NCBI GenBank assembly: GCA_949592205.1
Contig: CATIUR010000005.1
Coordinates: 113,039,777 to 113,103,776, forward strand
DNA length: 64,000 bases
From: Helichrysum umbraculigerum
Taxonomy: Eukaryota; Streptophyta; Magnoliopsida; Asterales; Asteraceae
Direction of reading: 5' to 3'
In this document: positions 1 through 10,609 of the stretch, one piece after another
Layout of the letters: the number at the start of each line of letters is the position of its first letter
Numbering within the stretch: the first letter of the stretch is position 1
The notes under the pieces: model-generated
The model's input: the letters and a program-made list of their open reading frames with translations, nothing else
What the model was told of the DNA's origin: nothing
Databases searched by the model: none
Translations under genes and position numbers: made by a program

Positions 1-1
1 A

Positions 2-2611
2 AAGAAGGACGGTTCTTTCCGAATGTGCATCGACTACCGAGAGTTGAACAAATTGACCGTCAAGAACCGTTATCCACTTCCTCGCATTGATGATCTATTC
101 GACCAACTTCAGGGTTCAAGTTTCTACTCAAAAATTGACCTGCGATCAGGTTATCATCAGTTACGAGTTCGCGACACCGATATCCCGAAAACTGCTTTCA
201 GGACTCGTTACGGGCACTATGAATTCCAAGTGATGCCCTTTGGTCTAACCAACGCACCGGCTGTATTCATGGACCTCATGAACCGAGTGTGCAAACCTTA
301 CCTCGATAAGTTTGTCATTGTCTTTATTGATGACATACTCATTTACTCGCGCAACGAGCAGGAACATGCGCAACACCTTCGGACTATCCTTGAACTACTT
401 AGACACGAGGAGCTTTATGCCAAATTTTCTAAGTGTGAGTTCTGGATTCAAACCGTTCAATTTCTTGGTCACGTGATCGACAGTCAGGGAATTCACGTGG
501 ACCCATCAAAGATCGAGGCTATCAAAGACTGGCAAGCACCCACCTCTGCAACAGAAGTACGACAATTCTTGGGTCTTGCTGGGTACTATTGGCGATTTAT
601 CGAAAATTTCTCCAAAATAGCTCAATCACTCACGGTACTGACTCAGAAGGACAAAAGATTCGATTGGACCGAAAAACAAGAGTCAGCGTTCCAACTTTTG
701 AAACAAAAGCTTTGCAGTGCTCCAATTCTATCCTTACCCGAAGGCACCGATGACTTCGTGGTATATTGCGATGCTTCTCACCAAGGTCTCGGTTGCGTGT
801 TAATGCAACGAGATAAAGTCATTGCTTACGCCTCACGACAGCTGAAAATTCACGAAAAGAAGTACACCACTCATGATCTCGAGCTTGGAGCTGTCGTTTT
901 TGCTCTCAAAATCTGGAGACATTATCTCTACGGCACTAAGTGCACCATCTTTACCGACCACAAAAGTCTCCAACATATATTCGATCAGAAGGATCTCAAT
1001 ATGAGGCAACGTCGATGGGTCGAGTTGCTTACCGATTACGATTGCGAGATCAAGTACCATCCAGGGAAGGCTAATGTTGTAGCCGATGCCCTCAGCCGAA
1101 AGGAACGACCAAAACCACTTCGAGTCCGATCCCTCAGTATGACCATCCATAACGATCTTACTACTCAAATTCATACCGCTCAGATCGAAGCCCTGAAATC
1201 TGAACACATCAAAAATGAAGCCTTACGGGGTATTGACAAACAATTCGAAATCAGACCTAACGGGATTAGGTGCTTCTCAAACCGAATCTGGTTGCCTAGT
1301 TTTGGGAACCTCCGAGACTTGGTGATGGACGAGGCTCACAAGTCTAAATATTCTATTCATCCGGGATCCGATAAGATGTACCACGGCATCAAGGAATTTT
1401 ACTGGTGGCCGAACATGAAAGCCGAAATCGCCACTTATGTCAGCAAGTGTCTTACTTGCTCGAAGGTCAAAACCGAACATCAGAAACCTCCTGGTTTACT
1501 CCAACAACCTGAAATCCCTGAATGGAAATGGGATCAAATTGCCATGGATTTCATAACCAAACTACCCAAGTCGTCGAGCGGTTGCGATACCATTTGGGTG
1601 ATCGTCGATCGTCTCACCAAATCTGCTCATTTCCTGGCAATCAAAGAAAACGATAAAATGGAACGCCTTACACAAATCTACATCAAGGAAATCGTTTCTC
1701 ATCACGGTGTTCCAGTCTCAATCATCTCTGACAGAGATGCCCGTTTCACTTCTCACTTTTGGCAATCACTTCAAAAAGCTATGGGTACCCGTCTCGATAT
1801 GAGTACCGCGTACCATCCTCAAACCGATGGCCAGAGTGAACGAACCATTCAAACCTTGGAAGATATGCTACGCGCCTGCGTAGTCGATTTCGGTACAAAC
1901 TGGGAAAGACATCTACCGTTGTGCGAATTTTCGTACAATAACAGTTATCACGCCAGCATTAAGGCTGCACCTTTTGAGGCACTGTACGATCGTAAGTGCC
2001 GATCACCGATCTGTTGGACTGAGGTGGGAGATAGTCAACTCACTGGTCCTGAACTCATTCACGCCACCACTGAGAAAATTGTGGAAATTCAAAACAGACT
2101 CAAAGCCGCACGTGATCGTCAGAAAAGTTATGCTGACGTGAGACGCAAACCACTCGAGTTCCAAGTTGGGGATCGAGTACTCTTAAAAGTATCGCCTTGG
2201 AAAGGCGTCATCCGTTTTGGCAAACGCGGGAAGTTAAATCCCAGATACATCGGGCCTTTTGAGATCCTTGAACGGATTGGCCCCGTAGCTTATCGATTGC
2301 AACTGCCATCCGAACTCAGCAGCGTGCACCCTACTTTTCATATTTCAAACTTGAAGAAGTGTCTGTCTGATGAGACACTTATCATTCCACTGGATGAAAT
2401 TCGTGTTGACGATAAACTTCATTTCGTTAAGGAACCCGCTGAAATTATGGACCGCGAGGTCAAACAACTGAAACAAAGTCGTATTCCCATCGTCAAGGTC
2501 AGATGGAATTCGCGGCGTGGTCCGGAATTCACCTGGGAACGGGAAGACCAAATGCGACTCAAATATCCTCAACTCTTTACTGATTCCACATCAAACACGA
2601 CTTCGAGCTAA
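2..2611 (+). CDS. E1 pol, partial: RT, RNase H, integrase, chromodomain-like tail
   Basis: The frame is open from base 2, so the true start is upstream; the first internal Met is at 23. Numbering from that Met (862 residues): the RT catalytic box is VFIDD at 100-104. RNase H acidic residues are seen in YCDAS (D250), HDLEL (E287) and TDHKS (D312). The integrase zinc site has H446, H454, C476 and C479, and the catalytic D509, D570 and E606 lie in AMDF, ISDRDARF and GQSERT. A chromodomain-like tail covers about 805-852 (KVRWNSRRGPEFTWERE). In this family the protein copies genomic RNA into cDNA and inserts it, the tail steering it to chromatin. No stop interrupts the visible part. Compared with E7 there are roughly 25 substitutions, some at conserved places (YYW for YYR, YDRK for YGRK), so it may be inactive despite being open. 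Confidence 0.92.
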   Translation, partial: KKDGSFRMCIDYRELNKLTVKNRYPLPRIDDLFDQLQGSSFYSKIDLRSGYHQLRVRDTDIPKTAFRTRYGHYEFQVMPFGLTNAPAVFMDLMNRVCKPYLDKFVIVFIDDILIYSRNEQEHAQHLRTILELLRHEELYAKFSKCEFWIQTVQFLGHVIDSQGIHVDPSKIEAIKDWQAPTSATEVRQFLGLAGYYWRFIENFSKIAQSLTVLTQKDKRFDWTEKQESAFQLLKQKLCSAPILSLPEGTDDFVVYCDASHQGLGCVLMQRDKVIAYASRQLKIHEKKYTTHDLELGAVVFALKIWRHYLYGTKCTIFTDHKSLQHIFDQKDLNMRQRRWVELLTDYDCEIKYHPGKANVVADALSRKERPKPLRVRSLSMTIHNDLTTQIHTAQIEALKSEHIKNEALRGIDKQFEIRPNGIRCFSNRIWLPSFGNLRDLVMDEAHKSKYSIHPGSDKMYHGIKEFYWWPNMKAEIATYVSKCLTCSKVKTEHQKPPGLLQQPEIPEWKWDQIAMDFITKLPKSSSGCDTIWVIVDRLTKSAHFLAIKENDKMERLTQIYIKEIVSHHGVPVSIISDRDARFTSHFWQSLQKAMGTRLDMSTAYHPQTDGQSERTIQTLEDMLRACVVDFGTNWERHLPLCEFSYNNSYHASIKAAPFEALYDRKCRSPICWTEVGDSQLTGPELIHATTEKIVEIQNRLKAARDRQKSYADVRRKPLEFQVGDRVLLKVSPWKGVIRFGKRGKLNPRYIGPFEILERIGPVAYRLQLPSELSSVHPTFHISNLKKCLSDETLIIPLDEIRVDDKLHFVKEPAEIMDREVKQLKQSRIPIVKVRWNSRRGPEFTWEREDQMRLKYPQLFTDSTSNTTSS

Positions 2612-2633
2612 ATTTCGGGACGAAATTCTTCTA

Positions 2634-2645
2634 ACAGGGGGAGAA
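2634..2645 (+). promoter_or_regulatory. E1 polypurine tract
   Basis: ACAGGGGGAGAA directly abuts the TG of the 3' LTR. In this family it is the RNase H-resistant primer for plus-strand DNA synthesis. The same tract, reversed, adjoins the 3' LTR of E7 at 47654. Confidence 0.85.
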
Positions 2646-3520
2646 TGTAACACCCGCGAAATTAGGACTAGTATTTAGTGCCTAATCAGATGTTAATACA
2701 TGTAATTAGTTCCTTGTTAGGCTAATTAATGTATCGAATTATATATATTGTTGAATATATACGAAAACGCGATTTGGTTAAATCGTACGCAATTTAAATC
2801 GAATGTATTTCGATTCTATTTAATATGGACGTTGGTGACAAATTTTATTAAATAACGTTGTTATGTCAAAAATATTATTATAATAATATTTCGTATTTAT
2901 TCGTATCGTACGATCAGAAAGTTACACAATTTAAAATGTAAAACGCGCAAACTAAATAAACCAACTTACATTTATAACTCAAACGTAAACTTAATTGTAA
3001 AATAATTAAATAAAATATCACGTAATAATTTGTATTTAAAATGTACCATTTAATATTTAAAATAATTATTTAACGTATAAACGACGGAGCAAACGAACAC
3101 CGCACGGAGCGGGAACGCGGGGCGAAAAACTGGGAGGATAACCTCCCATTTCCCACTCTCTTCTCTCACTTTTTCATTCTCTTTCTCTTTCTCCTTTCTT
3201 TTCTCTCTAATCTACCAACCAACCAAATACCCCCAACTTCACAAAATCGACAAATAAACATACTAAACGCACGCGAATCATACTACTCTTTTGGAAGAAA
3301 ACGACCACCGCATCCCGATCTACAACGCTATCTTTTCGGATTTCTCATCCGACACTTTGTAAGTTTCCGACAAATCCCGAAATCTCTCGTTTTTTAAATG
3401 TTTTCACTTGTTAGTAGTTTGTAACAACTTATAATGTCCCTATATGGGTTGGGTAAAAGTTTTGGACCGAACGGAAACCAAAAAGCTCGTTTTCGACACA
3501 TTTTCCGGCCAACAGACCGC

Positions 3521-3843
3521 TACGTCGCAGTTGACCCCGAATTTAGGCGACGTCAGCGTCTACGTCGCAAAACCCCTCGTGACGTCGCATAGTGCGACGT
3601 CAGTCACAACGTCGCATTAAATTGCGACGTCGCATATAGCGACGTCAGCCTTAACGTCGCCAATACCTCGCCACGTCGCACTTAGCGACGCAAGCCCCTA
3701 CGTCGCAGAAATCACCTACGTCGCATTAGCGACGCAGCACCCTACGTCGCATTAAATTGCGAAACGTCGCCTTTAGCGACGTCATGCTCAACGTCGCAAT
3801 CCTACCTGCGACGTCGCACACAACGTCGCACACAACGTCGCAC
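3521..3843 (+). repeat. E1 LTR hairpin array, ACGTCGC/GCGACGT stems
   Basis: At least seven inverted repeats with arms ACGTCGC and GCGACGT and 3-6-nt loops. The clearest is at 3626-3646: GACGTCGC, loop ATATA, GCGACGTC. The LTRs of E7 carry a different stem sequence at the same place. Confidence 0.85.
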
Positions 3844-4767
3844 AAACCAGAAAACTCAGATTTTTACTAAGTGTCGAGACCTAAAATTTATCACTCGATT
3901 TTACCCAAAATTCGGTTCCAGATGCGTTTTTCCTTAAAGCAATATAGTAGAAATAAAAATTTTCCAAGCTGACCTGGCAGCTCGACCCCAGCCAGGGGCT
4001 CTGCCCCTTGGACCCCGCCAGGGGCTGCCGCCCCTTGGACCCCGCTACCAGGGGCGCTGCCCCCGGACCCCCGTACTTAGATTTCGTAACGGCTTCTAAA
4101 ACACAATCAAAACACATTTTTCAAGTAAGACGCCACGAAATCAAAATAATAATAATTGAGATTATTATTACAAATCCGTCACCAATGGGCCGTACACTTT
4201 TCAAATACTTAAACTTATCAACCAAATAGTGGAAATTTGGACATTATAGTTGAACGAACAACTACAAGGGTGATCTGTTGAGATACCCAATCATGATTAT
4301 AACCATCGCGTGTCGTGGACACCCTCAGGTTACAAGTCTTTGGACTTCATTTCTCGGCTAATCAACTTACGTTTGTTTAAACGCACTCAGACTCAGGTGA
4401 GTCTCATAGCCCCTCCTTTTACTGTTTTACTCAGGGGTGTGATATATTGCTCAACTTTTAACATGTGAACGCAAGTACAAACATTTCATATACTACATGA
4501 GTTTTTCGAAACTAATCATTTAAAGTCCTCCGTGAGCATAGTTGTTAATACGTTGTAGCGTGAATATTAGTATATGGTACCATATAGGATTGACCCTCCT
4601 CGTTCGGGTTAGCAAGCACTAACCGGGTAAACGGACGTACTAATATTTGGGAAGACGAATGTGGATTAGGCATTCGTGGAGGCACCTCGCCCGGAATTCT
4701 CTATAGGGGACCCGGCCCTCGAGTTAAGCTCAACTATGTGCTCATGGCTGTATACACGATGATTATC

Positions 4768-4850
4768 ATTTAATTGCTGGATGCAATTCCTTATTTAATT
4801 GCTGGATGCAATTCATTATTTAATTGCTGGATGCAATTCATTATTTAAAT
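4768..4850 (+). repeat. 25-bp tandem repeat in E1 LTR, 3 copies
   Basis: Unit ATTTAATTGCTGGATGCAAT plus 5 bp, repeated at 25-bp spacing. The E7 LTRs have four copies of the same unit on the other strand (about 45535-45632 and 53588-53685). AATTGC...GCAATT gives each unit dyad symmetry. Confidence 0.9.
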
Positions 4851-5218
4851 CTTGCGGTTCATACGATATTACTTGATTTCAAACCTGTGAGCTCACCAGC
4901 TTTATAGCTGACCTTTTAGCATATATCGCAGGTACCCAGCAGTAGGATGTTTCTGCTTCAGGATTTAGCTCGAGTCAGCATACAGACGATTGAGATTTTC
5001 TTGCATTAGTATATTTTGTATAAGTACTTATGTACTGAAATCTCATTTTATTTAACTCGAGCTATGTAAAGCTTTAAATGTTGTAAACATTTCAGTTATC
5101 AATATATTTTGTAAAAACGACGCATATAGAGTCGTTTACTATTTATCTTTGTGCTTTGTTATTGATTAGTAACACCCAAATCAAGCTTCCGCAAATCATC
5201 AAATTTGGGGGTGTTACA

Positions 5219-5909
5219 TTAAATCCTCAGCACCGACAAACCCTCGATGCTGCTTCATCCGGAAACTTCATGCAACATACTTCAGACGAAGCTTGGAAAT
5301 TGATTGAGACTATAACGATACACCATCATGACTTGGAGCCAGATGATTCCGCTTCAGAAAAACGGAGTACTTCAGATCAAGCCTTGGACACCTTGAAAAC
5401 TCAACTCGAATCCATCTCTAAAGTTGTCAAGGACTTGCAAGAATCTTCTAAACCCATGCAAAAGAAGAAACCCCCAAAGTTCTTCCCAAACATACGGGCC
5501 AACGAAGAAATTCTTGACACCACTGGTAGAAACCCTGACCAATCCTTTCACTCTAAACCATTCGTTTAGCGGTTAACCACACTACCCCCGTCTCAATCTT
5601 TAGTTCTCTCTACTCCTACCCAATTGACTTCTCGTCTAAATAATACGATTTTCAATAACTTCATGGTTGAGCAAAATAATACAAACAAACGAATTCTTGA
5701 TTTTCAAAATCAAAATGACTATTTGCTCAGGATTTCAAATGATTTAATTAAAAACATGGAGGATAATGTTAAAAGATTGTTTTTAAAAGTTGAGGAGAAG
5801 CAAAGGGAAGAAGCGATCTACAATTCTGTCTATCACTCATCCTATGAGTATGATGACAAGCTTGTGGTCACTAGAGGAGGAAAAGAGACTAAGAACGAGA
5901 AAACCATAG
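5219..5909 (+). pseudogene. E2 gag, broken fragment
   Basis: The frame enters from the E1 insertion point and reads LNPQHRQTLDAASSGNFM, then a region where family members have a helical capsid segment ending in SDEAWKLIETI. A stop follows at 5567-5569. After about 50 bp a second open stretch in another frame (5624 to the E3 junction) is Asn/Gln/Lys-rich with coiled-coil character. E3 then interrupts it with TSD CATAG (5905-5909 and 18108-18112), and gag resumes at 18108. Gag packages element RNA in virus-like particles. The stop, the frame change and two insertions make this a relic. Confidence 0.75.
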
Positions 5910-6231
5910 TGATGCAGTTTCTCACTCAACAAGTTGAAACCAAAGACACGAATAAAAACTGGAACTTATCGGTTCTTAATTCAAAAAATCAAAACTGTCT
6001 TACAATGAAAAACCCTCGGGTATCTAAAGGAAAAACAATCCTAGATAAACTAGGAAATAGAAACAGAAGATAAAGCCTAAAAATAGATAAACATAAAATA
6101 AATAATAATAGTTCCAGCAGCTTGCACACCAAGGGAACGTATTCCCTTATTTAATCAGGCCATTCTCACCTAGGCCTGTTGGATCGACTCCATAGTCTGG
6201 GCCCAATGACCTTATCCTTGCCCCCACATCA
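5910..6231 (-). repeat. E3 3' LTR (LTR3, 322 bp)
   Basis: TGATGCAG...ACATCA on the plus strand, preceded by CATAG. It contains an AAGGGAA-CGTA-TTCCCTT hairpin near 6131-6148. About four differences from LTR1 (17785-18107) were found by eye, roughly 1%. The minus-strand polypurine tract AAGGGGGGAGAA lies just right of it. Confidence 0.93.
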
Positions 6232-7002
6232 TTCTCCCCCCTTCGAAAGGACTCATCCTCGAGTCAAATGGGTCATCTATTTCGGGCACATAAGGTGATA
6301 AATCAGCTACATTGAACGTGGCAGAGATATTGTAGTGACCCGGCAAATCAATTTTATATGCATTATCATTAATCCGGGCTAACACCTTGAAAGGCCCATC
6401 AGCACGGGGCTGCAATTTACTGGCACGACCACCCGGAAAACTCTCTTTACTAAGATGAATCCAAACAAGATCCCCCATGTTGAAGACAACTTTCTTGCGC
6501 CTCAATTTTGCACGGCGTTGATACACGATATTGTTATTAGCAATCTGTTCTCGAACCTGGTGGTGAATCAACTTAATTTGTTCAGCTCTCTCCGCACCGT
6601 CCACACTAAAATGTTCAGTTGCAGGTAACGGGGCGAGATCCAAGGGGGTAAATGGGTTGCGACCGTAAACAACCAAGAAAGGACTCATACCTGTGGACCT
6701 GTGAGTCGACCTATTATAGGCAAACTCAGCTTGGGGAAGAACCAAATCCTACTGTTTGGGATTAGACCCAACGAGACTGCGTAACAAATTCCCTAAGCTT
6801 CGATTGGTGACTTCAGTTTGCCCGTTACTTTGAGGGTGATGAGCACTACTAAAATTGAGAGGCGACCCCAATCGCTTCCACAACGTCCTCCAAAAGTGAC
6901 CTACAAACTTAACATCTCGATCAGAAGTGATAGTCTTAGGTACACCATGCAACCGTACAACCTCAGAAAAATACAAACGAGCCACTTAACTAGCATCATA
7001 AG
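6212..7002 (-). pseudogene. E3 integrase, C-terminal part
   Basis: Two adjoining open stretches (7002-6749 and 6745-6212) give the second half of the integrase core: TITSDRDVKFVGHFW (second catalytic Asp) and HHPQSNGQTEVTNRS (catalytic Glu). The C-terminal domain follows (YNISATFNVADLSPY). There is an in-frame stop just upstream (codon at about 6986-6988) and a frame break near 6746. The last codons run through the polypurine tract into LTR3, so the coding end overlaps the LTR. The upstream part of the integrase continues beyond solo LTR E4 at 10511. Confidence 0.85.
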
Positions 7003-7590
7003 TGTGACACTCCTCCAAATTAGGTATATAATTATACTTAAATACATGCATTTCTTACGCTAATTCCCTGCATTTGTTTTAAACTAAACCTATGATGTGA
7101 TATGAGTCTAGCGACCCCAAAACAATAATACAAAAAGTATTACATGATACGTAGTTATTGATAAATTACGTACGAACGTATCGAAACTAAGCCGACAAAA
7201 ATAATTAACCAGATTTGGTAACATGAAATAATTAATAATTCAATTATTAATTTCGAGTATTTATATACCTATACATAGGGGAAAAGTGATCAAATAAACG
7301 TTTTATATAAAACGTGTCTCGAAGCGAACAGAAATAATTCTAAAACGCGCATACGACGTCAAATCATAAAAATGCAAATTTTCTCGTTCATTTGGAAGAA
7401 GTTAGAACATTACTTCAAAATGTGAAATCCTAAATTTACTGAAAATTGGCGCTCAATTAACTGCGCGCAGTAAAATGTACAAAAATGTATAACTACCAAA
7501 AATAATGAAAACCCCATTATTCTGAAAATATATTACGAACCAGGAGAACATCTACAAAATAAAAATATAAAATGTTAAATTTTATATTGC

Positions 7591-7600
7591 TATAATTATA
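7591..7600 (+). promoter_or_regulatory. Candidate TATA element of E4-type LTR
   Basis: TATAATTATA followed by CCCGTACTCG is conserved in all four LTRs of this group (26838-26847, 57673-57682 and, reversed, 36481-36490). It precedes the CT-rich stretch and donor-like site by about 270 bp. Function is inferred. Confidence 0.5.
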
Positions 7601-8170
7601 CCCGTACTCGAAATTGTAGTACAATACACTGCCACCAAACTCAAATAATTGAGGGAGACAGATTGATGTTTAAACATACTCCCTCCCATTCTTCTGTGAT
7701 CATTCGGCAGAAAACACACACCCACACAATTCACCATTTCTTTCTCTCAAAGAAATTAACAAGATCAAAAGCAGCAGCTAGAAGCAGGAGTAGAACAACA
7801 AGGCCAGGAACAAGACCATCATCATCATCACCATCATCGTTCACCATTTTCATCTCTATTTCTTTGTAAGGAAACTTTCATTTCCTTGATTTCTTTGCTT
7901 AAATTTCGTTATACAACTTGTTTATACATCATAATCTAGCTACATAACATCACAAACTTGAAGATTGATGATTGATTCTTGAAATGGGTTATTAAAACCA
8001 AACTTGAATCCCAAGATTTACCCACGAAAACTAGTTGAAAACGTGATATTAAGATGATAAAAATGACCTGTAACATTGTTATAAACACTTGGAATTGTTG
8101 TGTAAATGATTGAAACCAAAACTAGCATGATCAGACCCTGTCTTGCTCGAACAGAACCTGGAAAAACACG

Positions 8171-8452
8171 AGGACGCGGCGTGTCCTAAGACTACGCGGC
8201 GCGTCCTTTGCAAACTTATGATCCACGCGGTGCGTCCCTGTACTACGCGGCGTGTACATTGCAAACACATAGTACCCGGCGCGTATAATTAGTACGCGGC
8301 GCGTACTTTGCATATATATTGTACACGGCGCGTATAAATAGTACGCGGTGCGTACTTTGAAAATATATTGTACACGGTGCGTCCTTATGGACGCGGTGCG
8401 TTCTTTGTAACATTAATAGTACGCGGCGCGTACTAAAGAACACGGCGCGTAC
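8171..8452 (+). repeat. E4 LTR hairpin array, six pairs of ACGCGGCGCGT-type units
   Basis: Twelve units of about 15 bp based on GTACGCGGCGCGTAC (dyad about a single central base) occur as six pairs with short inner spacers. Pairs are separated by AT-rich TTTGCAAAC-like linkers. One pair has inner arms GCGTCC and GGACGC where others have GCGTA and TACGC, a matched change. Confidence 0.85.
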
Positions 8453-9831
8453 TACTTCTTGTTGTAGCCCTCTGAGTCGCGGTCGTTTCGCCAGCTTGAT
8501 CGCCCAAATCCGAGTCCGTATGAGAGAGTTATGGCCAAAACGGTGCAACATAGCTAAATCTGAAAACATTAACATTATATATATATCTATATATATATAT
8601 AAAAAACGACATTTTCGGATTAACCATAAAACACAATGAGTATTGGAACGAGTACAATAAATATATATGTTTAACATGGTTTACAAACGTTTATATATAT
8701 ATATATACGACAAAAACTTTATACGGTTATTATAATCGTTAAAACTCGATTCGAAATCATTAACAATGATTTAATTAAACGTATACAATTATTTTGGAAA
8801 CTTGACGATATTTATTGAACGGAAATAAATACGACTAATGAAAGGTAACGATTTATATATGTATACGGACTTATGAAAAGGGTATGACATAAACATTGAG
8901 ACAAAACGGAAATTACCTTGTAACAAGTGAGACTTGTGTTTTGGAAACCTAAAATACAAACTATTTATATATATGATATAAACATATGTGTGTGAACGAG
9001 ACTACGGACAGTAATATATATATACGAGAATATATATATATTCAACTATATAAGTATATATATATATGTATATGTACTTACACACTTCGGACAATTCGAC
9101 AAACGAACAATACTTGGATAATATTATATATTTCCAACAACAATCATCAACGAAATATACAAACCTAAGAAACTGATAATTTCTTCAAACGAATGAACTA
9201 TTAACATAAGTAAACAAAGTACTTATAGTTAATACATTGTTGTGTATAGGTTGACTACGTTTGGACTCCGTTATCTTATCTCGCTAGCATTCACATCCGA
9301 GCACTCACAGTGAGTTCACAAACCCCTTTTCACTGTTTTAATGCTTTTAGAACTCGGGGTGGAAAACATAGAAATCGTATGTATAACTGCATGCGACAAC
9401 TGCTTTAAATACTGTATGTATTTACTTGATTGTTTATGAAAGGGTATTTCATACGTGACTGTTTGTGAAAGGGTATTTCACACAACTACTTGAACTATGA
9501 TTTATGAAATGTTTTCATACTATTTTGGGAATTTAGACAACGAATCTTGGTACAGATCTAGGCTGAACGATGTAGTGCATAAAAGACCTTATGGCTACAG
9601 ACTATAACCATTAGCTAGGTGACTCTAGCCACTGAGTATACGGATAGTACTATCGCCGTGACGACCCTCCTACGGATTTGGGAGCGTATACTTAAATGTC
9701 CTACTTGGCACAACAACAACAGATTAGGGTCGTGGTTTGGTTATAGGGTTAGATCGGGTTACCTTACTTGACAGGTTTAGCTCACCTTTCAAGGGATCAC
9801 CGTCTAAATATTTCCCACTAAACTATTGATT

Positions 9832-10062
9832 AGGAAAGGATTTCCTATGTACACTGATTTGGAAATGTTAATCTTTATTTAGGTTAACTTGTGTTTCCTA
9901 CTGATAACTGATTTAGGAAATGATATTTGATTAATAACTTGTGTTTCCTATTACAACTACAACTGATTTGGGAAATGTTATTTGTTAATAACTTGTGTTT
10001 CCTACTTGACAAACAACACTTATTTGGAAATGTTATTCTTAAATGATTAACTTGTGTTTCCT
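9832..10062 (+). repeat. Degenerate 50-60-bp tandem repeat in E4 LTR
   Basis: TAACTTGTGTTTCCTA recurs four times (about 9885, 9936, 9990, 10049), each preceded by a TTTGGAAATGTTA-like segment. No coding potential. Confidence 0.75.
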
Positions 10063-10510
10063 ACATAACAAACAAACTTGTGAATTCACTCAACAATTTT
10101 GTTGACGTTTTACTCTATGTTTTTCAGGGAATTAGCAGCGTAAGTAAGATCTGCATGCATATCAGGACGGACTACCCTGGACTTGTTAGGATGCCACTAC
10201 TTTTGGGACACTTGGATTTCCTCTGTATAACTGCAACTACTGCAGTCATACCTATGAAATCTACTTTTGATATTATGTATTTTATGAAATACTGATTTCA
10301 ACCACTACTATTACTGTTACTACTTTTCAAGTAGTAATCTTTTGTAAAACTTTAACTAATGGCATCTTAATCTATTTCGTTCTGCGATAACCATATGCTC
10401 TGAGTATGTATGTATCTGTTGGTTGTTTTACTGCTCGCACCCCCGCCACGTCACTAAGCTTCCGCAAACCACTCTATGTAATTGTAATTACCGTTTGGCG
10501 GGGTGTGACA

Positions 10511-10609
10511 ATAAGTTTTAGCACAGGGCACAAAGTGTGCCATTTTAGAGAATCGACCAACAACCACCATGATGGAGTCTTTCTGTCTTTGAGTTCGCGG
10601 CAGGCCAAC
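10511..10609 (-). pseudogene. E3 integrase, middle fragment between two solo LTRs
   Basis: Read on the minus strand this ~99-bp piece encodes the segment after the first catalytic Asp, ending SKMAHFVPCAKTY. It joins the part right of E8 (13402 onward) and the part left of E4. The canonical VVVDRFS reads VVVGRFS here, an Asp-to-Gly change. Flanking TSDs CCAAC (E8) and ATAAG (E4) prove it is one gene cut twice. Confidence 0.85.

Larger units (their letters stand above)
1..5218 (+). mobile_element. E1: Tekay/Del-type Ty3/gypsy retrotransposon, 3' part only
   Basis: The window opens inside the reverse transcriptase of this element; its 5' LTR, gag and protease lie outside. Pol is followed by a polypurine tract and a 3' LTR beginning TGTAACACCC at 2646 and ending GGGTGTTACA at 5218. 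The sequence after 5218 (TTAAA...) is gag of the Athila-like element E2, so E1 is inserted in E2 and the predicted TSD is TTAAA; the other copy is off-window. Its polymerase is about 97% identical by eye to E7 (45161-55706), so both belong to one family. Confidence 0.93.
2646..5218 (+). repeat. E1 3' LTR (2,573 bp)
   Basis: TG...CA termini, same family as the 2,493-bp LTRs of E7. In order: AT-rich U3 (2650-3075), a CT-rich stretch (3150-3215) as in a leader start, donor-like CTTT/GTAAGT (GT at 3359-3360), a hairpin-repeat array (3521-3843), a conserved block with a GGTTAG-6nt-CTAACC hairpin (4607-4624), a 25-bp tandem repeat (4768-4850), acceptor-like ATATATCGCAG (AG at 4930-4931), and a terminal imperfect palindrome (about 5169-5218) containing GCTTCCGC. 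Short ORFs in it are not supported as genes. Confidence 0.93.
7003..10510 (+). mobile_element. E4: solo LTR of a Tekay-type element (3,508 bp)
   Basis: TGTGACACTCC...GGGGTGTGACA with TSD ATAAG on both sides (6998-7002, 10511-10515) and no internal region, so the element was lost by LTR-LTR recombination. Related to the E5 LTRs: same start, TATA-like box, CTTT/GTAAG donor-like site (GT at 7866-7867), GCTAG-6nt-CTAGC hairpin (9614-9629), acceptor-like CTATGTTTTTCAG (AG at 10126-10127) and end. It interrupts the E3 integrase. Confidence 0.93.

Noticed and set aside
3521..3843. CRISPR-like array
   Set aside because: Repeats are short, dyad-symmetric, variable and without unique regular spacers; plant nuclear DNA inside an LTR.
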